From: Pseudomonas fluorescens
GTDB lineage: Bacteria; Pseudomonadota; Gammaproteobacteria; Pseudomonadales; Pseudomonadaceae
Direction: 5' to 3'
Assembly: GCF_902498185.1 (NCBI RefSeq)
Contig: NZ_CABVIX010000001.1
Span: 186,001-250,000 of the forward strand
DNA: 64,000 bases
Part shown: piece after piece, positions 9,571 through 16,442 of the stretch
Layout of the letters: the number at the start of each line of letters is the position of its first letter
Numbering within the stretch: position 1 is the first letter of the stretch
Notes under the pieces: generated by a model
Seen by the model: only the letters and a program-made list of their open reading frames with translations
Told to the model about the DNA's origin: nothing
The model's database searches: none
Translations under genes and position numbers: made by a program

Positions 9571-11241
9571 TCAGCCCTTGAGCAATACCACCAGCAGGAA
9601 CAGGTTGAGGACGAGCGACAGCAGTGCCAGCCCGCGCCAGACTTTCAGCGGTTCGCGTTCGAGCAGGGGCCGCGGACGGCTGTCGAGCACCTGTCGATCG
9701 CCCTGTTCGAGCAACAGCAACCATTGCTCGGCGGTTTCGAAGCGCTGGGCGGGATCGACCGCCACTGCTTGTTCAAGATTGCGTTGCAGCCAGTCGGGCA
9801 GGTCGGGGCGGTAGCGTGCCGCGCTGACTGGCGTGCCAAAGCGCGGGCGCTGGAAGGCTTCTATCTCGCCGAAGGGATAATGCCCGGTCAGCAGGAAATA
9901 CAGGGTCACGCCCACGGCATACAGGTCTTGGCGTGAACTGGGCGGCTGTCCGTCGAACGCCTCTGGCGCGATGAATGAAGGCGTGCCCGGCAGCTCGCAG
10001 GGCCGGTCCTCGCAGAGGCCTGGACAATACGCCAGGCCGAAGTCAAGCAGGCGCAGCTGGCCGTCCTCGCCCAGGTGCAGGTTCTCGGGCTTGATATCCC
10101 GGTGCAGCAGATTGCGACGATGCAGCACGCCCACCCCCTGCAGCAGCTGGCGCGCCAGCTCCAGCCATTGCGCCAGCGGCAGCGGTCCATGCTGGGCAAA
10201 GAGCGCCGCCAGGCTCTGTCCTGGATACTCGCGCATCAGGTAATAAAGGTGCTGGCGCTGACTGGCCGGATGCACCTCGGGGAAATGACGCCCCGCGACC
10301 CGACGCAGGAACCATTCCTCCATCAGCAAGCCTTGCAGCGCACCGGCTTCCTGCTCGCGGGCTGCGGGCAGTGTCTTCAGCAGCCAGGCGTGCTGCTGCG
10401 GGTCGCGCACGCGATAGAGCAGCGACTGACGGCTTTGGGCTACAAGCGAATCGACTTGCCAGCCGTCGATCGACTGCGCCGGGCGCAAGGGCCCCGGCAG
10501 CGGCCATTGCTGCAGCTGGGCCAGGGTGTCGCCAAGGTTGACCGGGCCGAGCTGGTCGATGCGCACCAGCAGGGCGCTGGCATTGTCCTGGCTACCGCTG
10601 TGGTGGGCAGTGCTGACCAGGGTGTCGGCCGCTTGCTGCAGATCCGGTTGATCACACAGCACCGACTGGATCTGCTGGTCGCTCAGGCTCGCCCAGACGC
10701 CATCGCTGAGCAGCAGGAAGCAGTCGTGTGGCTGTAGCTCACCTTCCAGATAATCGACCAGCAGGTGCTGGTCCAGACCCAGGGCGCGCTTGAGCACATG
10801 CTGCATGCCCGGCTGGTCCCAGACATGGTCCTCGCTGAGGCATTGCAGCTTCCCTGATGCCCAGCGATAGACCCGGCAATCCCCGACGTGCGCCAATGTG
10901 AAGCGTCGGCCGCGCAGCACCAGGGCGCTCAGGGTCGTCAGCAAGGGCTGTCCGGCACCTTGAGCACGTAGCCAGCGGTTTTGGGCCAGCAACAGCCGGT
11001 CGAGTGCCTGAGCCACGCCCCAGGTGGCCGGGGTGGCGTAATAGTCCATGGCCAGCGCCTGCAGGCTCGCGCGGGCAGCGAGACCGCCATCGGCACACTG
11101 GCTGACACCGTCGGCCAGCGCGAACAGGTAACCCTTGCTTGCGGCAAGCTCCGGTGCGGGCGTGACCAGGCGCAGCGCATCCTGGTTTTCCTCGCGTGGG
11201 CCGGTAGCGCTGGCCTGGGCAAAGCTCAAGCGCAGGTTCAT
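9571..11241 (-). CDS. Bifunctional PP2C phosphatase / Ser-Thr protein kinase, membrane-anchored
   Basis: This is a 556-residue fusion. Residues 1-235 form a PP2C phosphatase (ENQDA, LFALADGVSQCADGG, LAHVGDCRVY, LLLSDGVW, GSQDNASALLV). Residues about 260-520 form a eukaryotic-type kinase with HRDIKPENL catalytic loop, LLDFGLAY metal-binding motif and GTPSFIAPEAF. A single C-terminal membrane helix (LALLSLVLNLFLLVVLLKG) anchors it to the inner membrane. It starts 7 bases after the nasA stop, so it is part of the nitrate-assimilation operon. Its targets are unknown; control of nitrate uptake or assimilation is an inference from position. Confidence 0.9.
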   Translation of the reverse strand: MNLRLSFAQASATGPREENQDALRLVTPAPELAASKGYLFALADGVSQCADGGLAARASLQALAMDYYATPATWGVAQALDRLLLAQNRWLRAQGAGQPLLTTLSALVLRGRRFTLAHVGDCRVYRWASGKLQCLSEDHVWDQPGMQHVLKRALGLDQHLLVDYLEGELQPHDCFLLLSDGVWASLSDQQIQSVLCDQPDLQQAADTLVSTAHHSGSQDNASALLVRIDQLGPVNLGDTLAQLQQWPLPGPLRPAQSIDGWQVDSLVAQSRQSLLYRVRDPQQHAWLLKTLPAAREQEAGALQGLLMEEWFLRRVAGRHFPEVHPASQRQHLYYLMREYPGQSLAALFAQHGPLPLAQWLELARQLLQGVGVLHRRNLLHRDIKPENLHLGEDGQLRLLDFGLAYCPGLCEDRPCELPGTPSFIAPEAFDGQPPSSRQDLYAVGVTLYFLLTGHYPFGEIEAFQRPRFGTPVSAARYRPDLPDWLQRNLEQAVAVDPAQRFETAEQWLLLLEQGDRQVLDSRPRPLLEREPLKVWRGLALLSLVLNLFLLVVLLKG

Positions 11242-11248
11242 GAGGTGC

Positions 11249-12460
11249 TCAGACGCGCGCCGCGGTCACGGCCGCCGAGCCCCAGGTGGTGCGCCAGCGC
11301 TGCTTGACACCGTACAGGCCGAACCATGCCAGCAAGCCTAGGCTGGCGAACAGCCAGAGGCCCATCTGGTAGTCGCCGGTGTGTTGCTTGATGGTGCCCA
11401 AGCCTGCGGCCAGGAGAAAACCTCCAATACCGCCTGCCATGCCGATCAACCCCGTCATCACACCGATCTCCTGGCGAAAACGCTGTGGCACCAGCTGGAA
11501 TACCGCACCGTTGCCGGCGCCCAGGCCCAGCATGGCGCTGACGAACAGGGCCAGGGCGGCGGTGGCGCTGGGCACGTTGAAGCCGACCGCGGCAATGCAT
11601 ACCGCAGCCACTGCGTACATGCCCAGCAAGGTGCGGATGCCGCCGAAGCGGTCGGCCAGGGCGCCACCCAGTGGTCGCATCAGGCTGCCGGCGAAGACGC
11701 AGGCGGCGGTGTAGTAGCCAGCGGTGATCGGGCTCAATGCGTACTGGTCGCTGAAGTAGCCGGGCAGTGCGCTGGCCAGGCCGATGAAGCCGCCGAAGGT
11801 GACACTGTAGAAGAACATGAACCACCAGCTGTCCCGGTCACCCAGGGCCTTGAGATAGTCCGAGGTGGACTTGGGCTTGGGCCGCTCAGGGGCGTTGCGC
11901 GCGAGCGTCGCAAAGACTACCAGCGCCAGTACCAGGGGAATCAGCGCGAAACCGAACACGTTGCTCCAGCCAAAGCCTGCGGCCAGCGCCGGGGCGAGCA
12001 GGGCGGCGAACACCGTGCCGGAGTTGCCAGCACCGGCGATGCCCATGGCCTTGCCCTGGTGCTGCGGCGGATACCACTGCGAAGCCAGCGGCAGCGAAAC
12101 GGCGAACGAGGCGCCGGCAAAGCCCAGGAACACGCCCAGCAGCAGTGCCTGCTCGTAGGTATGGATGCCCAGGTACCAGGCGCAGGCCAGGGCCACGATG
12201 ACGATCACCTGACCGATCACGCCAGCGGTCTTGGGCGACAGGCGATCGACCAGCACACCCATGGCCAGGCGCAGGATGGCTCCGGCCAGGATCGGCGTCG
12301 CCACCATCAGCCCGCGCTGTTGCGGGGTCAGTTGCAGGTCGGTGGCGATCTGCACGGCGAGAGGGCCGAGCAGGTACCAGACCATGAAGCTCAGGTCGAA
12401 ATACAGGAAGGCGGCAAACAGGGTGGGCACATGGCCGGATTTCCAGAAGCTCGTATTCAT
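11249..12460 (-). CDS. nasA: Nitrate transporter, major facilitator superfamily (NasA/NarK type)
   Basis: The 403-residue inner-membrane protein has about twelve hydrophobic segments and the nitrate/nitrite porter signatures GAGNSGTVFAALLAPALA and GAGNGAVFQLVPQRF. It imports nitrate for assimilation. GAGG (12468-12471) precedes the ATG. The 156-base gap upstream contains a hexaloop hairpin and a strong terminator, so expression should depend on NasT antitermination. It is cotranscribed with the kinase/phosphatase gene. Confidence 0.92.
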   Translation of the reverse strand: MNTSFWKSGHVPTLFAAFLYFDLSFMVWYLLGPLAVQIATDLQLTPQQRGLMVATPILAGAILRLAMGVLVDRLSPKTAGVIGQVIVIVALACAWYLGIHTYEQALLLGVFLGFAGASFAVSLPLASQWYPPQHQGKAMGIAGAGNSGTVFAALLAPALAAGFGWSNVFGFALIPLVLALVVFATLARNAPERPKPKSTSDYLKALGDRDSWWFMFFYSVTFGGFIGLASALPGYFSDQYALSPITAGYYTAACVFAGSLMRPLGGALADRFGGIRTLLGMYAVAAVCIAAVGFNVPSATAALALFVSAMLGLGAGNGAVFQLVPQRFRQEIGVMTGLIGMAGGIGGFLLAAGLGTIKQHTGDYQMGLWLFASLGLLAWFGLYGVKQRWRTTWGSAAVTAARV

Positions 12461-12482
12461 CGGACACCTCGCTCAGGCAAAC

Positions 12483-12536
12483 AAAAAAAGACGCCGCTGC
12501 CAGCTCCCGGTCAGGGGAGAGACATGCGACGTCTTT
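12483..12536 (-). terminator. Leader attenuator (intrinsic terminator) of nasA
   Basis: On the minus strand AAAGACGTCGC (12536-12526) pairs with GCGGCGTCTTT (12497-12487) over 11 positions, one of them G-U, followed by further T residues to 12483. Inside the loop CTCCC/GGGAG adds a second stem. It lies only 22 bases upstream of the nasA ATG, after the end of nasT, where a terminator would prevent nasA expression unless overridden. Confidence 0.88.
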
Positions 12537-12549
12537 GTCGTGTTGGGTG

Positions 12550-12569
12550 GGCAACCGCCGTTGGTTGCC
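12550..12569 (-). promoter_or_regulatory. ANTAR-type hexaloop hairpin (NasT target) in the nasA leader
   Basis: The RNA from the minus strand reads GGCAACC-AACGGC-GGTTGCC: a perfect 7-bp stem with a six-base loop whose first base is A and fourth is G. ANTAR antiterminators recognise hexaloops with exactly these two bases. It lies 13 bases before the terminator stem. ANTAR targets usually have two such hairpins. A convincing partner further upstream (12570-12616) was not found; a weak GAGC/GCTC stem with a larger loop is present. Confidence 0.75.
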
Positions 12570-12616
12570 TGTATCGGATATGTAGCAAGAGCCGGGCCAA
12601 TGCTCGAGGGTCCTGG

Positions 12617-13192
12617 CTAGCCCAGTAACTCCTGCATCGCAATGATCTGTTCCGCCACCTGCACCAGCTTCTGCTGCTTGCTCATCGCCTGGCGGCGCAT
12701 CAGGGTGTAGGCCTGTTCCTCGTTGCAGTCCTTCATCTTCATCAGCAACCCCTTGGCCTGCTCGATCCGCTTGCGCTCCAGTAATTGCTGGTCGCGCGCC
12801 TGCAGCTGGGCCTTGAGCGCCTGATCGCTCTCGAAGCGCGCCATGGCGACGTCGAGAATCGGCTGCAAGCGCGTAGCCTGGATGCCTTCGATGATGTAGG
12901 CGCTGACGCCAGCCTGGATCGCCTGGCGCATCACCGCCGGGTCATGCTCGTCGGTGAACAGCACGATCGGGCGCGGCTGGTCCCGGCTTACCAGTACCAC
13001 TTGTTCCATCACGTCCCGTCCCGGTGACTCGGTATCGATCAGCACAACGTCCGGGCGCACCGTTTCGACGCAGGCGGGCAGGTCGATAGTCAGGCCGGCG
13101 GCGTCGATCACTTCGAAGCCGGCCTCGATGAGGGCAGCCTTGAGGCGGCCGACTTTTTTCTCGGTATCGTCGATCAGCAGGATACGCAGCAT
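12617..13192 (-). CDS. nasT: NasT-type ANTAR response regulator (transcription antiterminator)
   Basis: The 191-residue protein has a receiver-like domain (MLRILLIDDTEKKVGRL, DVVLIDTESPGRD) and a C-terminal ANTAR RNA-binding domain (ERKRIEQAKGLLMKMKDCNEEQAYTLMRRQAM). NasT binds leader RNA of assimilation genes and prevents termination when released from NasS by nitrate. The ATG at 13192 is chosen because GGGG (13201-13204) lies 8 bases upstream; an ATG at 13198 is too close. It follows nasS by 13 bases and precedes the nasA leader. Confidence 0.92.
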   Translation of the reverse strand: MLRILLIDDTEKKVGRLKAALIEAGFEVIDAAGLTIDLPACVETVRPDVVLIDTESPGRDVMEQVVLVSRDQPRPIVLFTDEHDPAVMRQAIQAGVSAYIIEGIQATRLQPILDVAMARFESDQALKAQLQARDQQLLERKRIEQAKGLLMKMKDCNEEQAYTLMRRQAMSKQQKLVQVAEQIIAMQELLG

Positions 13193-13205
13193 GCTCATGT
13201 CCCCT

Positions 13206-14420
13206 TCAGAGACCGACACGCGCGGTCGGCAGGTCGTTCATGGCATGCAGGTGGAAGCTGCGCGCATAGCCGTGTGGGTCGCTGCCGTCCCAGCGGCTGC
13301 CATCGATCAGCTGGCTGCTGCGCATCGGCAGTTGGCTGCACTGCACACCCACTGCCTCGGCGGCTTCGCGGTACAGCGCCAGCTGCTGGACCTGACGGGC
13401 GACGCCGAGATAGTCAGGGTCGTCGCGCAGCAGGCCCCAGCGGCGGAACTGGGTCATGAACCACATGCCATCGGACAGGTAGGGCAGGTTGCAACGTCCC
13501 TGGTCGAAAAAGCGCAGGGCATGCGGATCTTGCCAGCGGTGGCCAAGGCCATCCTCGTAATCGCCGAGCAGCCGGGGCTCGATACGGCCCGCTGCGGTGT
13601 CCAGGTACGCCCTGTCGCTGAGCAATTGCGCGGTGCCGCGGCGGTTCTCGGGACTCTGTTCTATGAAGCGGCTGGCCGCCAGGATTGCCTTGACCAGCGC
13701 CCGCGCGCTGTTGGGATACTGCTCGACAAAGGCGCGGGCGCAGCCCAGGACCTTCTCAGGGTGATCGGGCCAGATCGACTGGCTAGTGGCGAGGGTAAAA
13801 CCCTGGCCCTGGGCCACGGCATCGGCAGACCAGGGCTCACCCACGCAGAAACCGTCGATGCGGCCGGCCTGCAGGTGCGCGACCATCTGTGCCGGTGGCA
13901 CCACCACGCTGTCGACATCGCGCAGTGGATGGATGCCTTGACTGGCTAGCCAGTAGTACAACCACATGGCGTGGGTGCCGGTGGGAAAGGTCTGCGCAAA
14001 GGTCAGTCGTGCGCCGTTCTGGTGCACAAGGTGGGCCAGTGCCTCGGGGTTGACCACGCCCTTGCGTTGCAGGGCCGCGGAAAGGTTGATGGCCTGGGCG
14101 TTCTGGTTGAGGCCCATGAGCACCGCCATCTCGGTTGCCGCGCCGCCGCCGATGCCCAGGTGAACCGCATAGACCAGGCCGTAGAGGCTGTGGGCGGCGT
14201 CCAGCTCGCCACTGACCAGCTTGTCGCGCAGTCCCGCCCAGGAACTCTGGCGCTTGAGGTTCAGGGTCAGGCCATAGGGCTGAGCGAAGCCTTGGGTCGC
14301 GGCGACCACTACCGACGCGCAGTCGGACAAGGCCATGAAGCCGATGTCGAGGACGGGTTTCTCCGGCGCATCGCTGCCGTTGACCCAGGCCAGGGGTGTT
14401 GCTGGAGGTGCTGTATTCAC
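13206..14420 (-). CDS. nasS: NasS-type nitrate sensor (nitrate-binding protein)
   Basis: The 404-residue protein is of the NrtA/CmpA/NasS nitrate-binding family (IGFMALSDCASVVVAATQGFA, VVPPAQMVAHLQAGRIDGFCVGEPW, GMWFMTQFRRWGLL). It has no signal peptide, as expected for cytoplasmic NasS, which sequesters NasT until nitrate binds. GTG at 14420 is the preferred start, with AGG 6 bases upstream (14427-14429). An ATG 17 codons further up (14471) is possible. It is divergent from pyrD. Confidence 0.9.
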   Translation of the reverse strand: MNTAPPATPLAWVNGSDAPEKPVLDIGFMALSDCASVVVAATQGFAQPYGLTLNLKRQSSWAGLRDKLVSGELDAAHSLYGLVYAVHLGIGGGAATEMAVLMGLNQNAQAINLSAALQRKGVVNPEALAHLVHQNGARLTFAQTFPTGTHAMWLYYWLASQGIHPLRDVDSVVVPPAQMVAHLQAGRIDGFCVGEPWSADAVAQGQGFTLATSQSIWPDHPEKVLGCARAFVEQYPNSARALVKAILAASRFIEQSPENRRGTAQLLSDRAYLDTAAGRIEPRLLGDYEDGLGHRWQDPHALRFFDQGRCNLPYLSDGMWFMTQFRRWGLLRDDPDYLGVARQVQQLALYREAAEAVGVQCSQLPMRSSQLIDGSRWDGSDPHGYARSFHLHAMNDLPTARVGL

Positions 14421-14490
14421 GAAAACCTCGCCAGTACTGATAGGCAGTGTGCAACGTCTGTAGCAACCCATATGCCAAGGCCCTGTCGCC

Positions 14491-14521
14491 GAGGCGGCGC
14501 GATGGCTATAATCGCCGCCTC
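14491..14521 (+). promoter_or_regulatory. Candidate pyrD promoter inside a 9-bp palindrome
   Basis: A consensus -10 hexamer TATAAT is at 14507-14512. It is flanked by GAGGCGGCG (14491-14499) and CGCCGCCTC (14513-14521), a perfect inverted repeat with 13-base spacer. The -35 region (around 14484) is weak. The predicted start lies near 14519, only about 27 bases before the pyrD ATG. Confidence 0.5.
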
Positions 14522-14545
14522 ACTCACGTCGAGTCTTGCCCGCCC

Positions 14546-15580
14546 ATGTATACCCTGGCCCGCCAGCTGCTGTTCAAGCTCTCTCCGGAGACCTCCCACG
14601 ACCTGTCCCTGGACCTGATCGGCGCCGGGGGCCGCCTCGGTCTCAACGGCATGCTGTGCAAGCGGCCGGCCGCGCTGCCGGTCACCGTCATGGGCTTGAA
14701 CTTCGCCAACCCGGTCGGCCTGGCCGCGGGCCTGGACAAGAATGGCGCCGCGATCGACGGCTTCGCCCAGCTAGGCTTCGGCTTTGTCGAGATCGGCACC
14801 GTCACCCCGCGTGCGCAGCCGGGCAATCCCAAGCCACGGATCTTCCGGCTGCCCGAGGCACAGGCCATCATCAACCGCATGGGCTTCAACAACCTGGGCG
14901 TTGATCACCTGCTGGACCGGGTACGCGCCTCGCGCTACGACGGCGTCCTGGGCATCAATATCGGCAAGAATTTCGACACCCCGGTCGAGCGCGCAGTGGA
15001 CGATTACCTGATCTGCCTGGAAAAGGTCTACGCCCACGCCAGCTACATCACCGTCAACGTCAGCTCGCCCAACACCCCAGGCCTGCGCAGCCTGCAGTTC
15101 GGCGATTCGCTCAAGCAACTGCTCGATGCTCTGGCTGAGCGTCGTGAGCAACTGGTTGCCACCCATGGCAAGCGTGTGCCGCTGGCCATCAAGATCGCCC
15201 CGGACATGAGTGACGAGGAAACCGCTCTGGTGGCCACGGCGCTGCTGGACTCGGGTATGGACGCGGTAATCGCCACCAATACCACGCTGGGTCGCGAAGG
15301 TGTGGAGGGGCTGGAACATGGTGCCGAGGCGGGCGGTCTGTCGGGCGCGCCAGTGCTGGAGAAGAGCACGCACATCGTCAAGGTGCTGGCCGGCGAGCTG
15401 GGCGGCAGGCTGCCGATCATCGCGGCAGGGGGGATTACCGAAGGCCGTCATGCCGCTCAGAAGATCGCTGCGGGCGCGAGCCTGGTGCAGATCTACTCGG
15501 GCTTCATCTACAAGGGGCCAGCGCTGATTCGCGAAGCGGTGGATGCCATCGCGGCACTGCCGCGTCACGAGCAGGTATGA
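14546..15580 (+). CDS. pyrD: Dihydroorotate dehydrogenase (quinone), class 2
   Basis: This 344-residue enzyme oxidises dihydroorotate to orotate in pyrimidine synthesis, passing electrons from FMN to membrane quinone. The N-terminal helix [15 protein letters not shown] is the membrane-associating region of class 2 enzymes. [36 protein letters not shown] (catalytic Ser region), AIKIAPD, IAAGGI and [14 protein letters not shown] are family blocks. The ATG at 14546 has almost no Shine-Dalgarno. Longer upstream starts would enter the promoter. Confidence 0.96.
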   Translation: MYTLARQLLFKLSPETSHDLSLDLIGAGGRLGLNGMLCKRPAALPVTVMGLNFANPVGLAAGLDKNGAAIDGFAQLGFGFVEIGTVTPRAQPGNPKPRIFRLPEAQAIINRMGFNNLGVDHLLDRVRASRYDGVLGINIGKNFDTPVERAVDDYLICLEKVYAHASYITVNVSSPNTPGLRSLQFGDSLKQLLDALAERREQLVATHGKRVPLAIKIAPDMSDEETALVATALLDSGMDAVIATNTTLGREGVEGLEHGAEAGGLSGAPVLEKSTHIVKVLAGELGGRLPIIAAGGITEGRHAAQKIAAGASLVQIYSGFIYKGPALIREAVDAIAALPRHEQV

Positions 15581-15593
15581 AAGCGCCGACATG

Positions 15594-15618
15594 AAAAAAG
15601 GGCCCCTTGAAGGGGCCC
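15594..15618 (-). terminator. Terminator of rmf
   Basis: GGGCCCC (15600-15606) and GGGGCCC (15612-15618) form a perfect stem with a TTGAA loop. The plus strand has AAAAAA at 15594-15599, so the T-tract follows the hairpin on the minus strand, 60 bases after the rmf stop. The same hairpin lies just after pyrD and may also limit pyrD read-through. Confidence 0.8.
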
Positions 15619-15677
15619 CTGGGCCTTAGCCCGCCGCCCGGATGGGGCGCGCATGGTGAATGAAATCAGATCCTCGT

Positions 15678-15893
15678 TCAGCCAACGGCGTGATTTTCGT
15701 TGAGTCGGTGAATCCCTGCGGTGCCGGTCATACCGTCCCAGTTGTCGCCGCGTCCTTCGCGCCAGCCATTGATCCATGCCTGGCGTACAGACGGTAGATT
15801 AAAAGGGCAAAGCTCGCGGGATTTGCCGGTGACTCCATACTGGTAGCCACGTGAATATGCTCTTTCCAACGGATCACGCTTAAGTCTTCTCAT
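15678..15893 (-). CDS. rmf: Ribosome modulation factor
   Basis: This 71-residue basic protein matches Rmf (MRRLKRDPLERAYSRGYQYG, then LPSVRQAWINGWREGR). Rmf binds the 30S subunit near the anti-Shine-Dalgarno and promotes formation of inactive 100S ribosome dimers in stationary phase. The protein is longer than the E. coli form by a C-terminal tail (about residues 55-71). The Shine-Dalgarno GAGGG is partly paired with CCCT next to the start codon. A long, structured leader lies upstream. Confidence 0.95.
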   Translation of the reverse strand: MRRLKRDPLERAYSRGYQYGVTGKSRELCPFNLPSVRQAWINGWREGRGDNWDGMTGTAGIHRLNENHAVG

Positions 15894-15993
15894 AGGGTGT
15901 TGCCCTCACTTGTTGACTGTAATGTCCCGTCGGCCTCTTTGAGGCCGGGCAGAATCTTTCTGCCGGTTTGCGCTCGCTGCCGGCGTCGCGAGC
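15894..15993 (-). ncRNA. Structured rmf 5' leader (candidate rmf RNA motif)
   Basis: Several perfect stems lie upstream of rmf: GCTCGC/GCGAGC (15972-15993), GGCAGA/TCTGCC (15948-15964), GGCCTC/GAGGCC (15932-15946) and AGGG/CCCT (15894-15906). The last pairs the Shine-Dalgarno with bases touching the ATG. A conserved RNA structure called the rmf motif has been described upstream of rmf in pseudomonads. Identity with that motif is inferred from position, and the 5' end of the transcript is not known. Confidence 0.6.
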
Positions 15994-16139
15994 GGTAGTG
16001 TTGCCCCGTTGCGGTGACAACCTGATACGAGTTCTAACCAATGCGGGTCACAGTGTGAATGATCGATTTGTCATAAGGACGTAATGTTTCCAAAGGTGAA
16101 GGGATAAGTAATTAAATGCGTCCCAACTCGGTTTGAGGC

Positions 16140-16162
16140 AAACCCCGCTATGGCCGGGGTTT
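16140..16162. terminator. Symmetric hairpin between rmf and rlmL
   Basis: AAACCCCG (16140-16147) and CGGGGTTT (16155-16162) form a perfect 8-bp stem with 7-base loop and short A/T edges. It could end minus-strand transcription 15 bases past a small possible gene (16178-16387). An alternative stem GGTTTG/CAAACC (16130-16144) overlaps its left arm and would exclude it. Confidence 0.5.
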
Positions 16163-16177
16163 AGTCGATACGTGAGC

Positions 16178-16387
16178 TCATTTGGCCATTGTTTCCGCAC
16201 CATGGCGGTAACAATTAGTAATGCGACGAAGGGTCATTAATCCGGCCTTTTCGCGGAAATTTTCATTCTGCCGGATAATCAAAGCTTCTTTGCCGTTGGC
16301 AAAAAGCCGGTTTATCCGGCGGCCCGGTACACCTGGTTTGCCAGGGTGCCACTCGAACGCTTGCAAGAAGGGCGTTCGAGCAAACAT
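16178..16387 (-). CDS. Possible small protein, uncertain
   Basis: An open frame of 69 residues (starting MFARTPFLQAFEWHPGKPG, ending HGAETMAK) lies on the minus strand between rmf and rlmL. I recognise no family. Codon use is less G/C-rich at third positions than in neighbours. There is no clear Shine-Dalgarno, and the frame covers a hairpin-rich region. In its favour, a terminator-like hairpin follows its stop by 15 bases. It may be a chance frame through a structured leader. Confidence 0.25.
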   Translation of the reverse strand: MFARTPFLQAFEWHPGKPGVPGRRINRLFANGKEALIIRQNENFREKAGLMTLRRITNCYRHGAETMAK

Positions 16388-16409
16388 TGGCAGGGCATGC
16401 GTTGCCCTG
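16306..16409 (+). promoter_or_regulatory. Run of four hairpins upstream of rlmL
   Basis: Four perfect stems follow each other: GCCGG/CCGGC (16306-16320), CCTGG/CCAGG (16332-16345), CTCGAACGC/GCGTTCGAG (16352-16380, 9 bp) and CAGGGCA/TGCCCTG (16391-16409, 7 bp). The last ends 33 bases before the rlmL ATG. They may form a leader RNA of rlmL, or belong to an RNA from the opposite strand. Confidence 0.5.
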
Positions 16410-16442
16410 TCACTTCATCTTGCCCAAGGCTCTGGATTGCTC

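Noticed and set aside
16221..16442. N-terminal extension of RlmKL by 74 residues
   Set aside because: The frame is open, but the extension is arginine/cysteine-rich, unlike the family N-terminus, and lies in the hairpin-rich leader.
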